Assembly (NCBI RefSeq): GCF_007280555.1
Contig: NZ_VKDB01000010.1
Location: 41,869 to 105,868 of the forward strand
Source: Deinococcus detaillensis
Lineage (GTDB): Bacteria; Deinococcota; Deinococci; Deinococcales; Deinococcaceae
Direction of reading: 5' to 3'
DNA: 64,000 nucleotides
Shown here: piece after piece, positions 19,802 through 29,173 of the stretch
Layout: each line of letters opens with the position of its first letter
How positions within the stretch are numbered: the first letter of the stretch is position 1
Translations under genes and position numbers: made by a program
Notes under the pieces: model-generated
What the model was told of the DNA's origin: nothing
The model's input: only the letters and a program-made list of their open reading frames with translations
Database searches by the model: none

Positions 19802-19819
19802 GTTTATCTAAAGATAAAC
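19802..19819. promoter_or_regulatory. 18-bp palindrome, likely operator upstream of deoD
   Basis: GTTTATCTAAAGATAAAC has two perfect 8-bp arms around AA. A TTGACC hexamer follows one base later and the deoD start is about 50 bases downstream. Size and symmetry suit a dimeric transcription factor. The factor is unknown. Confidence 0.5.
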
Positions 19820-19858
19820 ATTGACCTACTTAAGCAGAGTACCGGGCTTCTTTTCCGC

Positions 19859-19864
19859 TAATCT
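19859..19864 (+). promoter_or_regulatory. -10 box TAATCT before deoD
   Basis: TAATCT ends seven bases before the ATG at 19872, without a Shine-Dalgarno sequence. This supports the internal ATG rather than a TTG 51 bases upstream. Confidence 0.5.
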
Positions 19865-19871
19865 GACAAGC

Positions 19872-20582
19872 ATGAGCATTCATATCAACGCCGAAGTCGG
19901 CCAAATCGCCCCCACCGTTTTGCTGCCCGGCGACCCGCTGCGGGCAAAGCACATTGCCGAAACTTTTTTCACCGACCCCGTACAGCACAACGACGTGCGC
20001 GGCATGCTGGGCTTTACCGGCACCTACAAAGGCAAGCCGGTTTCCGTGCAGGGCACCGGCATGGGTATGCCCAGCGCGGGGATTTATATCCATGAGCTGA
20101 TCAACTCATATGGCTGCAAAACCCTGGTACGGGTCGGTACCTGCGGCAGTTACCACGAGGAAGTGCATGTGCGCGACCTCATTTTGGCGCAGGCGGCTTC
20201 TACCGATTCCAATATCAACAACATCCGCTTTGGAGCCAAAAACTACGCACCGATTGCCGATTTCGGCTTGCTGCTGCGGGCTTATCAGGTGGCCCAGCAG
20301 CGTGGCCTGCGCTCACATGTCGGCAACGTCATGAGCAGCGACACCTTTTACCACGACGACTTCGACCAGTACAAAATTTGGGCTGAGTTCGGCGTGTTGG
20401 GCGTGGAGATGGAAGCCGCGCAGCTCTACACCTTGGCCGCCAAATTCGGCGTGCGGGCGCTGACCATTCTGACGGTATCGGATCACCTGATTACCCATGA
20501 GGAAACTACCGCCGAAGAGCGCCAAGTGACGTTCAACGGGATGGTCGAAGTGGCGTTGGACGCGGCGCTGGAAACTGCTTAA
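19872..20582 (+). CDS. deoD: Purine-nucleoside phosphorylase, DeoD type
   Basis: A 236-residue hexameric-type phosphorylase that splits purine (deoxy)nucleosides into base and (deoxy)ribose-1-phosphate for salvage. [29 protein letters not shown] at the start holds the phosphate-binding [14 protein letters not shown] and [10 protein letters not shown] bind phosphate/ribose, and TVSDH near the end carries the catalytic aspartate. A strong terminator follows. The palindrome upstream suggests specific repression or activation. Confidence 0.95.
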   Translation: MSIHINAEVGQIAPTVLLPGDPLRAKHIAETFFTDPVQHNDVRGMLGFTGTYKGKPVSVQGTGMGMPSAGIYIHELINSYGCKTLVRVGTCGSYHEEVHVRDLILAQAASTDSNINNIRFGAKNYAPIADFGLLLRAYQVAQQRGLRSHVGNVMSSDTFYHDDFDQYKIWAEFGVLGVEMEAAQLYTLAAKFGVRALTILTVSDHLITHEETTAEERQVTFNGMVEVALDAALETA

Positions 20583-20692
20583 GGCACGAATTTTGCTCGC
20601 CTGAGGCGGCAAAACCGCCGACGGTGCTTGGGGCGTCTGTCAAGGTCCGTGTGCGGTGAAGCAGCAGCGTGTTCACGACTCAAGATGGAGAA

Positions 20693-20728
20693 GCAGGCGG
20701 CCAAGTTACCTCAGCCGCCTGCTTTTTT
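20693..20728 (+). terminator. Bidirectional terminator between deoD and P5C dehydrogenase gene
   Basis: GCAGGCGGC and GCCGCCTGC form a perfect 9-bp stem (12-nt loop) followed by six T on the plus strand. AA pairs extend it. It also lies just beyond the end of the minus-strand operon. Confidence 0.85.
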
Positions 20729-20761
20729 AATTGAGCTGAGTGAGTTGCCAAGAGACTCAGC

Positions 20762-22333
20762 TCAGAACCGCTCAGTCACCGTCTTGAGCTGCATGAAGTT
20801 GCCCAAATACTCCGGCCCACCGGCTTTGCTGTCGGTGCCGGACATGTTGTAGCCGCCGAACGGCTGCACGCCCACGATGGCCCCGGTGATCTTGCGGTTG
20901 AAGTACAAGTTGCCCACTTCAAATTCGTTTCTAGCCTGCTCCAAGCGGGCGCGGTTGCGGCTGCACACGCCTCCGGTCAGGCCGTACTCGGTGGAGTTGG
21001 CGAGTTCGAGGGCGTGCTTGAAGTCGCGGGCGCGGAAGACTGCCACGACTGGCCCGAAGATCTCTTCTTGGGCGAGGCGGGCGTCACTCGGTACGTCACC
21101 GAAGATGGTGGGCTGCACGTAATGGCCTTTTTTACCGCCGCACTCGCCGGGGGCTTCTCCGCCGGTCAGCAGCTTGGCTTCACCCTTGCCGATTTCCTGA
21201 TACTTGCCGACTTTGTCAAACGATTCCTGATTGACCACCGCTGTGACGTTGCAGTTGGCTTCACCCGTGCCGACGCTCAGCGCTTTGGTGCGCTCCACAA
21301 ACTGGCCTACCACTTCTTCGTAGACCTCGTCCACCACGATCAAGCGGCTCATAGCGCTGCACTTCTGGCCGTTGAAGCCGAACGCGCCCTGCACCGCAGC
21401 GGTCACGGCGTTGGGCAGATCGGCGGTTTCGTCCACGATCAAGGCGTCCTTGCCGCCGAGTTCCAAGATGACCCGCTTGAGCCACTTCTGGCCTTTGGGC
21501 ACTTTGGCCGCCACCTCGTTGATGTGCAGGCCCACGCTGCGCGAGCCGGTAAAAGTCACGAAGCGGGTCTGGGCGCTCTGAACGAGGTACTCGCCGACTT
21601 CCTCGCCCACGCCGGGCAAAAATTGCAGCACGCCAGCGGGCATTCCAGCTTCCAGCATAATGTCCACCACGAATCCGGCGATCATGCCCGAATCCTCGGC
21701 GGGCTTGGCAATCACGCAGTTGCCGGCGACAATCGGGGCGGCGAACATGCCCGCGAAAATGGCGTAAGGAAAGTTCCACGGCGAAATGCTGACGCCCACG
21801 CCCAGCGAGAGGTACATCAAGCCGTTTTCTTCACCGTCAAACCAGGTGGTTTCCGCCGCGCCGAAACCGGCATACTTCATGGCTTCGCGGGCGTAGTACT
21901 CCAGAAAGTCGATGCCCTCGGCCACTTCCACATCGGCCTCGGCGTAGTTTTTACCGACTTCCAGCGTCATCAGGGCGCAGGCTTCCAAACGCCTGCGCTT
22001 GAGGATCGCCGCCGCCTTGAGGAGGATGCGGGCGCGGGCGTCCATGCTCCAAGTCTTCCAATCGGCCCAGGCGGCCCACGCGCCGTCGAGGGCACGCTGA
22101 GCGTCTTCTATGGTGGCTTTGGCGGTGCTGCCGATCACTTCGGACGTGTCGCAGGGGTTGGTGCTGTAGAGCTTTTCAGCGGTGTCCACCCGTTCGCCGT
22201 TGATGATCAGCGGGTAATGTTTGCCCAGCAACTCGGCGCGAACTTTGGCCAGCGCAGCCTGATAAGCGTCCACGTTGGCGGGAACGGTGAAATCGATAAA
22301 AGCTTGTGGGCGGTAGGGTTCGACTTTAATCAT
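20762..22333 (-). CDS. rocA: 1-pyrroline-5-carboxylate dehydrogenase
   Basis: A 523-residue aldehyde dehydrogenase that oxidises P5C/glutamate semialdehyde to glutamate with NAD+, the second step of proline breakdown. The catalytic cysteine is in [12 protein letters not shown] and the catalytic glutamate in [21 protein letters not shown] is the cofactor loop. [11 protein letters not shown] and the C-terminal [15 protein letters not shown] are family features. AAGGAG lies about ten bases before the ATG. It is the last gene of the proline operon, after proline dehydrogenase and a small unknown gene. Confidence 0.95.
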   Translation of the reverse strand: MIKVEPYRPQAFIDFTVPANVDAYQAALAKVRAELLGKHYPLIINGERVDTAEKLYSTNPCDTSEVIGSTAKATIEDAQRALDGAWAAWADWKTWSMDARARILLKAAAILKRRRLEACALMTLEVGKNYAEADVEVAEGIDFLEYYAREAMKYAGFGAAETTWFDGEENGLMYLSLGVGVSISPWNFPYAIFAGMFAAPIVAGNCVIAKPAEDSGMIAGFVVDIMLEAGMPAGVLQFLPGVGEEVGEYLVQSAQTRFVTFTGSRSVGLHINEVAAKVPKGQKWLKRVILELGGKDALIVDETADLPNAVTAAVQGAFGFNGQKCSAMSRLIVVDEVYEEVVGQFVERTKALSVGTGEANCNVTAVVNQESFDKVGKYQEIGKGEAKLLTGGEAPGECGGKKGHYVQPTIFGDVPSDARLAQEEIFGPVVAVFRARDFKHALELANSTEYGLTGGVCSRNRARLEQARNEFEVGNLYFNRKITGAIVGVQPFGGYNMSGTDSKAGGPEYLGNFMQLKTVTERF

Positions 22334-22412
22334 GGTTGGGCACTCCTTAAGAAGGGGTTGTGGTGTCTAGAACGTGGGGAAAGCGGGTTTGCGCGGCGAT
22401 TGCCCTTCCCAC

Positions 22413-22826
22413 TCACACCAAATCAAACAAAGACTCGTTCTGCAGGTCTAGCCGCCGCATCTGGGCGTCCACTTGCGGGAGACCCTGCGGATAGAGCTGC
22501 GCGGCCACCTGCATCAGAAAGTCTCTGGGGTGTTCGGGCAAATTCGGCAGGCGGCCCAGCAAAAACCAGTTCAGATCGCGGTCGTCAAATTCGGAGAGGG
22601 CGTAGGCCCAGGTGCGGGCCAGCGCGGCGTCTTGGGCTTCGGTGAGGTTGTCTAGGCCCGGCAAAAGCAACTGGGCCACATAAGCCGCGTCTGCCGGGCG
22701 CTCCGGGTTAAAAGCCGCCAGCACGTGGTCGGCTTCACCGGAACGCGACGCCCAGCCGAGCAAGCCGAAAAACTGGCCCAGATAAAAGCCGTTGATGTGT
22801 TCAGGATCGGGAAAGCGGGCGCTCAC
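22413..22826 (-). CDS. Unknown protein within proline-catabolic operon
   Basis: A 137-residue soluble, acidic protein starting at GTG (22824-22826), 23 bases after the proline dehydrogenase stop. The sequence (YLGQFFGLLGWASRSGEADHVLAAFNPERPADAAYVAQLLLPGLD) is mostly helical, with no signal peptide, cysteine pair or known catalytic motif. I do not recognise the family. Tight placement between the two proline-degrading enzymes suggests an accessory or regulatory role in that pathway, which is inference only. Confidence 0.75.
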   Translation of the reverse strand: MSARFPDPEHINGFYLGQFFGLLGWASRSGEADHVLAAFNPERPADAAYVAQLLLPGLDNLTEAQDAALARTWAYALSEFDDRDLNWFLLGRLPNLPEHPRDFLMQVAAQLYPQGLPQVDAQMRRLDLQNESLFDLV

Positions 22827-22849
22827 GGTGTGACCTTGGCGTCCGAAAC

Positions 22850-23782
22850 TCAGCCGCCGAACATGCCGCGCAGCACGAACAAAGCGTTGCTGGGGCGCTC
22901 GGCGATCCGGCGGGAGAAGTACGGATACCAGTCGTCGCCGTAAGGGATGTAAGCGCGGACGCGGTAGCCCTCACTCGCCAACTGCTTTTGAAGGTCGCGG
23001 CGTACCCCATAAAGAAGCTGAAATTCAAACTGGTCACGCGGGATGCCGTGCGCCAGCACGAACATTTTCACGTCGTCGATGATGCCGTCGTCGTGCGAGG
23101 CCACGTTGGTGTAGTTGCCCGCTTTGAGGTTGGCGTACACCAAGCGGCGGTAACTGGCGTTGATATCGGCCTTGTCCTGCATCGCCACGCTTTCCGGCTC
23201 GAGGTACGCGCCCTTGACGATTCGCAAATTGGGCTTCAGGTCGGCCAAATCGGCCAAATCTTTCTCGGTGCGGTGCAGGTAGCTTTGCAGCACCGTGCCG
23301 ACATAGTGATGTCCAAATTCCCCGACCAAGCTGCGGAACTGTGCCAACGTCACGTCGACGCGGGGGTGGTCTTCCATATCCAGCGCCAAAAAGCCGCCGT
23401 AAGGCTTGGCCCGGCCCAAAATCCGGCGGGCGTTGGTCAGGCCCAAATCTTCGCCGTCTACTGTCAAGCCCTGCCCCAAGCCCGAGAGTTTCACGGTGAT
23501 GTACGGCTGAATGCCGGCGGCGGCGGCCTGATCGACCAAGCTCAAAATCTGCTCGGCAAAGGCGTTGGCGGTGTCGGGGCTGTCCACGAACTCGCCGAGT
23601 AAGTCCAGCAGACCGCCGATCCCATCTTTTTGCAGGTCTTTGACCGCCTGAATAATGTCGTCGGCTTGGTGGCCCGCCACGAAACGCTGGGCAAGGCCCC
23701 AACCGCGTGAACGCATGACGCTTTCCACCGCTTTGTTTCCAGCGACGGTCAGCACAGTTTTGCGGTAGATCTGATCAATCAT
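22850..23782 (-). CDS. Proline dehydrogenase (monofunctional)
   Basis: A 310-residue FAD-dependent enzyme that oxidises proline to P5C and passes electrons to the quinone pool. It is a (beta-alpha)8 barrel of the PutA/PRODH family. Conserved motifs are [47 protein letters not shown] (the K-G-A-Y motif), EFQLLYGVR and the C-terminal [22 protein letters not shown], in which the R-R-x-x-E-R-P-x-N segment binds proline. Its start overlaps the GntR stop by four bases, showing translational coupling. Members of this size are typical of Deinococcus-Thermus. Confidence 0.94.
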   Translation of the reverse strand: MIDQIYRKTVLTVAGNKAVESVMRSRGWGLAQRFVAGHQADDIIQAVKDLQKDGIGGLLDLLGEFVDSPDTANAFAEQILSLVDQAAAAGIQPYITVKLSGLGQGLTVDGEDLGLTNARRILGRAKPYGGFLALDMEDHPRVDVTLAQFRSLVGEFGHHYVGTVLQSYLHRTEKDLADLADLKPNLRIVKGAYLEPESVAMQDKADINASYRRLVYANLKAGNYTNVASHDDGIIDDVKMFVLAHGIPRDQFEFQLLYGVRRDLQKQLASEGYRVRAYIPYGDDWYPYFSRRIAERPSNALFVLRGMFGG

Positions 23783-24504
23783 AATGTGGCTCCTGAAGGC
23801 GCTCCCCGCGTTTGCGGCTGAGCTGAGGGAAGCTGAAGTGTTTGAAGTTCGTCCATCACCAGCGCGGCAAAGGTGCGGACATGCTGCTGGGCAGCGGCGC
23901 GGGCCGCCTCAGGGTTGCGGCTGAGCACCGCTTCCAAAATGGCGGCGTGCTGATCATGGGTGCGGGGGTAAGCGTTGAAAGTGCGGGTCTGGTGCTTGAT
24001 GAGCGACACCCTGACTTCGAGGTCGCGGCACAGCGCAAACAACACCGCGTTGTGTGCCGCTTGCGCCACGCGGCGGTGAAAGGCGAGGTCCAACAAGGTC
24101 TGCTCCCGGTAGTTGCTGGGTTTAGCGCTGCTGAGTTGTGCAAGCGCCAGCCGCAAGGCCGCCGCGTCATTGAGGTCGTGCTGATCAGCCGCCAGCGCCG
24201 CCGCGAGGCCGTCGAGTTCTGCACGCACCACATACGTTTCGGCAATTTCTTGCAGCGAAAGCTGGCGCACCCGCACGCCCTTGTTGGCTTCGGTTTCAAT
24301 CAGGCCGTCTTGGGTCAGGCGCATCAGGGCCTCACGAATCGGCGTGCGGCTCACCCCCAATCTCGCACCGAGTTCGACTTCCCCGAGGCGCTCACCCGGC
24401 AAAAATTCACCGCCCAAAATGGCTTCACGCAAATGCAGATAAACGCCTTCACGCACCAATGCTGGACGCTCGAAAGCGGGCCTGTTGGAGAGTAGGAGCG
24501 TCAT
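23779..24504 (-). CDS. GntR/FCD-family regulator of the proline operon
   Basis: A 241-residue transcription factor. The N-terminal winged helix has [38 protein letters not shown], the GntR signature. The C-terminal FCD domain is helical with metal/ligand histidines ([28 protein letters not shown]). The ATG at 24502-24504 follows the -10 TACAAT by six bases, and that -10 lies inside a palindrome ATTGTATACAAT. Autorepression is therefore likely, and the downstream enzymes suggest proline or a derivative as inducer (inference). The stop overlaps the start of proline dehydrogenase. Confidence 0.9.
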   Translation of the reverse strand: MTLLLSNRPAFERPALVREGVYLHLREAILGGEFLPGERLGEVELGARLGVSRTPIREALMRLTQDGLIETEANKGVRVRQLSLQEIAETYVVRAELDGLAAALAADQHDLNDAAALRLALAQLSSAKPSNYREQTLLDLAFHRRVAQAAHNAVLFALCRDLEVRVSLIKHQTRTFNAYPRTHDQHAAILEAVLSRNPEAARAAAQQHVRTFAALVMDELQTLQLPSAQPQTRGAPSGATL

Positions 24505-24510
24505 GTGGAT

Positions 24511-24522
24511 ATTGTATACAAT
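24511..24522 (-). promoter_or_regulatory. GntR operator overlapping leaderless -10 box
   Basis: ATTGTATACAAT is a perfect 12-bp palindrome matching the T-N-GT-N-AC-N-A core of FCD-type GntR operators. Its promoter-proximal half supplies the minus-strand -10 hexamer TACAAT, six bases before the regulator ATG. Binding here would block RNA polymerase directly. Confidence 0.75.
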
Positions 24523-24629
24523 CTTTGGGGGAAGTAAAGGGGCAGCGGAAAGCGGCCAAGAGCGGCGGAACTGGCGCGGCAGTCTTTTATGCAATTAGGT
24601 CGGCGGCTCCCAACCAGAGCATTTGCTCC

Positions 24630-25013
24630 TTAGTCTGCGTACAGCGATTCAATTGGGAAAATGCGCTCGGCGAAGCGGCGTACACCTTCTTTTCCGGCCC
24701 GCCCCTGGCAACCTTCGGTGCCGAAGCACAGCGTCATATAACGGGTGCGGCGCGAGCTGACCAGCACCCGGTAAACGGCGGCCTCACTGCGCGAGCGGGT
24801 GTAGTGGCACAAATCGCAGTGCAGAACCTTATTGCCTTTGGGATCAAGCGGGGTGAACTCAGCGAGTTGAGCGCCGCTGACCAAGGCCATTCGCCCGTCG
24901 GCCACCGCGTACAGGCCCAAGGTTTCGCGGGGCGTGGTATGGTCGCCGAACCATTCCCGCGCCGTTTCGGGAAAAAGCTCGCGCAAAAGGTCGTGTTCGG
25001 AGTGTTCGCTCAT
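24630..25013 (-). CDS. Unknown protein with Cys4 zinc-finger-like motif
   Basis: A 127-residue protein. The C-terminal half has [15 protein letters not shown] followed about 30 residues later by [24 protein letters not shown]. The C-x2-C ... C-x5-C spacing and basic surroundings resemble a treble-clef finger such as that of elongation factor G-binding (FBP-type) proteins, but I am not sure of the family. The start is the ATG seven bases after a minus-strand TATACT box. It diverges from recO. Confidence 0.7.
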   Translation of the reverse strand: MSEHSEHDLLRELFPETAREWFGDHTTPRETLGLYAVADGRMALVSGAQLAEFTPLDPKGNKVLHCDLCHYTRSRSEAAVYRVLVSSRRTRYMTLCFGTEGCQGRAGKEGVRRFAERIFPIESLYAD

Positions 25014-25020
25014 AGCACCC

Positions 25021-25026
25021 AGTATA
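25021..25026 (-). promoter_or_regulatory. -10 box TATACT, leaderless start
   Basis: The minus-strand TATACT ends seven bases before the ATG at 25011-25013. No Shine-Dalgarno sequence is present. Confidence 0.55.
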
Positions 25027-25161
25027 AAAAAGTCCAATAACTTCAAACAGAAGATGCCGCCCATTTCCGGCCTGAGGTTCTAACCGTAACAAAGGCGCTC
25101 ATCGTCATTCTGTTTGTAAGCTAAAATAAAGCAGTGAGAGCTTGCCAGTGAAAGGAGACGG

Positions 25162-25893
25162 GTGAAATCGCGCAGCACCAACCGCAGCGGCATCGTGATG
25201 CGACGCAAAGTCACGCCAGCAGGCGACATTATCGTGACGCTGCTGACGCCGCAGGGCAAAATCAAAGCGGTGGCGCGGGGCGGTGTGCGCGGGCAGCAGG
25301 CCAGCCGCCTGAACCTCTTTCATCACGTCGGGGTGCAGCTTTACCAGACGCCCCAGGCCGACCTCGCCACCGTGCAGCAAAGCATTTTGGAAGGAGCGCT
25401 GCCCAGACTCTCCGAGCCGGAGCGTCACCCCTACGCGCACCTACTTTCCGAACTGGCCGACGCTCTGTTTCAAGAAGGCGAGTTTTCGGAGCAGGCCTTT
25501 GACTTGTACGCGGGCAGCTTGCGCGGCGTCTCGCGGCACCCTGATCCCGAATGGGTGGCGCTGGTGATGAGTTACAAACTGCTGGCCCTGGCCGGATTCG
25601 CGCCGCGCACCCGTCACTGCGCCCGCTGCGGAGCCGCCGACCCCTCACATCCCGATCCACTGGGCGGCCAACTGCTGTGTGGGGCCTGCTCCAATCAGCC
25701 GCCGCACCCCCCTGAGCGCCTTGAATTTCTGCGCGAAGTGCCGCGCCGCAGTGTGCGTGCTTTGATGGACGCGCCGCTGAGCGCCGAGCAGCGCCCCGCC
25801 GTGTGGCGCAGCCTGGAGCGGTTCGTGACGGTGCAGATCGGTAGCGTGCAAAGTTGGCGCTCGCTGGTGGGCGGCGAGGCGGTGGGGGCTTGA
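25162..25893 (+). CDS. recO: DNA repair protein RecO
   Basis: A 243-residue RecFOR pathway protein that helps load RecA onto SSB-coated DNA and anneals strands. The N-terminal OB fold ([35 protein letters not shown]) is followed by a helical domain and a zinc finger (C-A-R-C-G-A ... LLCGACSNQ). The start is GTG at 25162, set by AAAGGAG four bases upstream. RecFOR is the main RecA-loading route in Deinococcus, which lacks RecBC. Confidence 0.93.
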   Translation: MKSRSTNRSGIVMRRKVTPAGDIIVTLLTPQGKIKAVARGGVRGQQASRLNLFHHVGVQLYQTPQADLATVQQSILEGALPRLSEPERHPYAHLLSELADALFQEGEFSEQAFDLYAGSLRGVSRHPDPEWVALVMSYKLLALAGFAPRTRHCARCGAADPSHPDPLGGQLLCGACSNQPPHPPERLEFLREVPRRSVRALMDAPLSAEQRPAVWRSLERFVTVQIGSVQSWRSLVGGEAVGA

Positions 25894-25945
25894 GCGCTGA
25901 GCGTCCGCACTGTGCTGGGCTTCCAGCAACGCTAAATTGAGCGCT

Positions 25946-26470
25946 GTGATTCGCCTTCTTTCTCTACCGATTTCGTGCTTCCTCCTTGCGCTGAGCAGCG
26001 GTCTGGCTGCTCCGCTCTCCGATTCCGCCGCGCCGTTTCAGGTGAATGTCCCGGATAGCTGGGTACAGCGCCCTTATCCCAATCATTTGCCCGGTATGCT
26101 GGTGATCGCCCCGGGCACGCCGCCGCCGGTGGTGCTGCAATTTTTCTATGCGCCGCACAAGGGAAAGCAAAACGACACCAAGATGCTCGCTGATTTCATT
26201 GGCGGTGTGGAAGAGTCGATGAGTGGTGATGGGCGTGGCAGCGTCAAGCAGCTCAGCACCCGTCCGCTCGACGTAGACGGAATCAAAGGCACCGAGCGCC
26301 AGTATGACCTGACCCTCAAAGCCAACGGCGTTACGGTTCGCACAAAAATCTGGTACGGCGTCAGCGCCAAAAACTTGCTGTCCTTTCAGGTGACCATCGG
26401 CACGGCGGCCACTCCAGCGCAGGCCGCCGCCTTCGACAAAGCGCTCAAAACGGTGAAATTCAAGCGCTGA
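25946..26470 (+). CDS. Exported protein of unknown function
   Basis: A 174-residue protein with a signal peptide (MIRLLSLPISCFLLALSSGLAA). The mature part (FQVNVPDSWVQRPYPNHLPGMLVIAPG, then FFYAPHKGK) looks like a PsbP/Mog1-like fold of the kind seen in many secreted bacterial proteins, but the match is weak. A TAAATT box ends seven bases before GTG at 25946, so I prefer this leaderless GTG over a TTG nine bases upstream. It converges on tdk. Confidence 0.75.
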   Translation: MIRLLSLPISCFLLALSSGLAAPLSDSAAPFQVNVPDSWVQRPYPNHLPGMLVIAPGTPPPVVLQFFYAPHKGKQNDTKMLADFIGGVEESMSGDGRGSVKQLSTRPLDVDGIKGTERQYDLTLKANGVTVRTKIWYGVSAKNLLSFQVTIGTAATPAQAAAFDKALKTVKFKR

Positions 26471-26480
26471 TTTCTTACCT

Positions 26481-27092
26481 TCAGTCTCGCCTGACCTCGT
26501 GATGCACCCGGCACCGCGCTTCGTAGGCTTCCTGAGCGCCGACCATTACCACCGGATCGTCAAAGTGGGCGGGCTGACCCCCGATGAGGCGCTGAGTACG
26601 GGTGGCCGGTGCGCCGCAGACCACGCAGATGGCCGTCAGCTTCTCGACACTCTCGGCGCGTGAAAGCAGTTCCGGCATCACGCCGAACGGTTCACCACGG
26701 AAGTCCAAGTCGAGGCCCGCCAGAATGACGCGCACGCCTTGATCCGCCAACTCTAGAGCCAGCGGCACCAATCCCTCGTCAAAAAACTGGGCTTCGTCAA
26801 AAGCCACCACATCCGGCAAATCGGTGGGCAAGCCGAACAAACCGCCCTCGCCGCTGAGATAAGCGCGGGCGTCCACCGTGCCCGCCACCGCCACCGCCTC
26901 GGCGCTCTGGCCGGAATGGCTGGCCACGCGGGTGGCGTGATAGCGGGTGTCGATGGCAGGCTTGAACACCACGGCCCGCTGACGAGCGATCACCGAGCGG
27001 TTGACGCGGCGAATCAGTTCTTCGGATTTGCCGCTGAACATCGGCCCGACGACGACTTCGAGGTGGCCGCCGGAATAGGGAGACTTGAGCAT
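26481..27092 (-). CDS. tdk: Thymidine kinase (type II)
   Basis: A 203-residue kinase for thymidine/deoxyuridine salvage. It has P-loop [15 protein letters not shown] (near residues 17-31), lasso/active-site [28 protein letters not shown], and zinc cysteines in [14 protein letters not shown] with a further C-x-V-H near the C-terminus. The start [16 protein letters not shown] is chosen from family length. A TACACT box lies ten bases upstream on the minus strand. A longer reading would run back into the rpmE terminator. Confidence 0.94.
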   Translation of the reverse strand: MLKSPYSGGHLEVVVGPMFSGKSEELIRRVNRSVIARQRAVVFKPAIDTRYHATRVASHSGQSAEAVAVAGTVDARAYLSGEGGLFGLPTDLPDVVAFDEAQFFDEGLVPLALELADQGVRVILAGLDLDFRGEPFGVMPELLSRAESVEKLTAICVVCGAPATRTQRLIGGQPAHFDDPVVMVGAQEAYEARCRVHHEVRRD

Positions 27093-27155
27093 TCTTTGCG
27101 AGAGTGTATCAGGTGGGAGGAGCAGAGCAGGTGGGGAGGGTTCAGCAAGCGCCAC

Positions 27156-27180
27156 AAAAAAACCGAGCCACTTGGCCCGG
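27156..27180 (-). terminator. Terminator of rpmE
   Basis: On the minus strand CCGGGCCA and TGGCTCGG form an 8-bp stem with one G-U pair and a tight loop, followed by seven T. Confidence 0.75.
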
Positions 27181-27213
27181 TCTGGTGCTTCAATAAATTA
27201 AAAAAGTGCTTTG

Positions 27214-27438
27214 TTACTCGGTTTTGCCACGGTTGCGGTAGCCAGTGCCGAAGCGCTTGTTGAACTTGTCTACGCGGCCCTCGGCGTCGAGGAAGCGCTC
27301 TTCGCCGGTCCAGAAGGGGTGAACGCCGCTCCAGACATCAACGTGGATTTCAGGCTTGGTGCTGAGCGTTTCCAGAACGACTTTGCCTTGATAAATGATT
27401 TTGCAGGGAACTGCTTTGGGGTGAAGGTCTTTTTGCAT
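27214..27438 (-). CDS. rpmE: 50S ribosomal protein L31
   Basis: A 74-residue protein matching bL31: MQKDLHPKAVPCKIIYQGKVVLETLSTKPEIHVDVWSGVHPFWTGEERFLDAEGRVDKFNKRFG. The zinc-binding C-x2-C pairs of the C+ form are missing, so it is a C- type that does not need zinc. AAAGGA lies seven bases before the ATG. It is transcribed alone. Confidence 0.96.
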   Translation of the reverse strand: MQKDLHPKAVPCKIIYQGKVVLETLSTKPEIHVDVWSGVHPFWTGEERFLDAEGRVDKFNKRFGTGYRNRGKTE

Positions 27439-27517
27439 TATGGTTTTCCTTTGCCGTCACGTCGTGGGTGCGTATACGGGCTAACCGAAAAACTATAGCA
27501 GCAAAGAGGCCAAAAAG

Positions 27518-29170
27518 CTAGCGCTGCTCGGTGCTGAGCGGCACTTTGAGGTCGGTTTCGTCGCGGCCCCGTGCCACGTCGCGCACGCTGCGGCGGCCAA
27601 AGCTGTGCATCAGGTCGCGCTCGGAAAGGCGCAAGACAGTGGGCCGTCCGTGCGGGCATGACCAGGGCTGATCGCAGGCGGCGAGCTGCGCCAGAAGGGC
27701 TTCGCCGCGTCCCTGATCCAGCATTCCCGCTTTGAGGGCCGGAGCGCAGGCCAAGCGGCCCAAAACTTCGCGCTCGGCGTCACCGCTGACACCCAGCGCC
27801 GATTCAATAATTTGCTCGTGCAGCCTCGGCAGCGGTAGGGCAGCGAGGGCGGCGGGCAAACTTCGCAGCCTGACCAGCCCCGCGCCGAATTCTTCCAGCG
27901 TCAGGCCCCAGCTTCTGAGGTCGTCGCCGCGCTCGTGCAGGCGGGCAAGTTGTTCGGGACTGAGTTGCAGCAATTCGGGTTCCGGCAGCTCAAACGGCGG
28001 CTCAGCGCGGAGGCGGCGCGAGAGTTCTTCGTAGAGGACGCGCTCGTGGGCGGCGTGGGCATCGATGACCCACAGATCGCCCTCGCCCTCGGCCAGCAGA
28101 TAGGTCTGGCGGTATAAGCCCACCAACGTCAGGCTTGGAAAAGCTCCTTTCTGAGTCGGGTTGGGCGCGGGGGCAGGCACTCGCAACTCCGGCAGCGGGC
28201 GCGAGAGCGGGTGCGAGCTGAGCGCCGCTTGAACCGCCGCCGTCACCTTGAGGCAGAGTTCTTGCAGATCGGCCAGCGCCACCACTGCTTTTGCAGGATG
28301 GACATTAGGGTTCACATCTTCGAATGGCAAAGTCAAATCCAGCACGCACAGCGGGGCGTGTCCGGCGGAAAGCAGTTCAGCGTATCCGTCGATCACGGCG
28401 CGTTCCAGTTCCGGGGGAGCCAAGACGGGGCGGCCATTCACTGAGAAATGCATTCGGTCACGGCGCGGGCGGCTCAGCTCGGGGCGGCTGATGACGCCTT
28501 GCAAAGTAGGCGTGCTGACGCTGATGACGCGGTTGGCGTTGAGCGGGCCGTAAACGCTGGCCACCGCGCCCCTATGATCGGCGGGTGCGTGGAGCAGCCT
28601 CGTTTCGCCGTCTAATGTCAGTTTCCAGTGGAGGCGCGGCCAGTGCAGCACGTAGCGCGAGACCAGCGCGGTGATTTCGCGCAACTCGGCTCCCGCTGGA
28701 AGCTGGGTGCGGCGGCGGGCGGGCAGGTGCCCGAACAGATCCGAGACGCTGACGGTACTGCCTGCCGGAGCGCTGACTTTGGTAACCTCCACGACGTCAC
28801 CGTGGGCGGTGAGCAGGGTGGCCCCCAGTTGCGCGGGCGGGCGGGTGACGAGCCGCAGTTGCCCGGCCTGCGCCGCCGCCCACAGTGCCTCGCCCCGGAA
28901 GCCCAGCGTGGTTACGCGGTCGACCGATTCGAGTTTGCTGGTGGCGTGCCGAAGTGGGGAGAGGGGTACGTCTGAGGCTGGAATGCCGCTGCCGTTGTCG
29001 CGCACCCGAATGAGACTCAGGCCGCCGCCGTCCACTTCTATTTCAATGCGGCTGGCGAGGGCGTCTAGCGCATTGTCCAGCAGCTCGCGCACCACGTCTA
29101 ACGGGCGTGAAACGACCTCGCCAGCCGCGATCAGGCGGGCAGTTTCGGGGGAGAGGAGGCGGATAGACAC
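27518..29170 (-). CDS. mutL: DNA mismatch repair protein MutL
   Basis: A 550-residue protein. The N-terminal GHKL ATPase carries IAAGEVVSRPLDVVRELLDNALDA, DNGSGI and TLGFRGEAL. After a Pro-rich linker (near 320-345), the C-terminal dimerisation domain has DAHAAHERVLYE, which fits the D-x-H-A-x2-E-x4-E endonuclease motif of MutLs from organisms without MutH. ACAPALKAG and CPHGRP complete the metal site. It should nick the discontinuous strand after MutS finds a mismatch. It is third in the mutS - MliC-like - mutL operon, three bases after the middle gene. Confidence 0.95.
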   Translation of the reverse strand: MSIRLLSPETARLIAAGEVVSRPLDVVRELLDNALDALASRIEIEVDGGGLSLIRVRDNGSGIPASDVPLSPLRHATSKLESVDRVTTLGFRGEALWAAAQAGQLRLVTRPPAQLGATLLTAHGDVVEVTKVSAPAGSTVSVSDLFGHLPARRRTQLPAGAELREITALVSRYVLHWPRLHWKLTLDGETRLLHAPADHRGAVASVYGPLNANRVISVSTPTLQGVISRPELSRPRRDRMHFSVNGRPVLAPPELERAVIDGYAELLSAGHAPLCVLDLTLPFEDVNPNVHPAKAVVALADLQELCLKVTAAVQAALSSHPLSRPLPELRVPAPAPNPTQKGAFPSLTLVGLYRQTYLLAEGEGDLWVIDAHAAHERVLYEELSRRLRAEPPFELPEPELLQLSPEQLARLHERGDDLRSWGLTLEEFGAGLVRLRSLPAALAALPLPRLHEQIIESALGVSGDAEREVLGRLACAPALKAGMLDQGRGEALLAQLAACDQPWSCPHGRPTVLRLSERDLMHSFGRRSVRDVARGRDETDLKVPLSTEQR

Positions 29171-29173
29171 GCT

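Noticed and set aside
19634..19871. Purine riboswitch or known small RNA upstream of deoD
   Set aside because: I could not find the conserved loops of purine riboswitches, nor the GGAA/AGCAG motif of SRP RNA or the Y RNA stem. Only the inverted ends are certain.
21014..22645. Plus-strand open frame across the P5C dehydrogenase gene
   Set aside because: It crosses two minus-strand genes and an intergenic gap and has the His/Gly/Val-rich composition of an antisense shadow.
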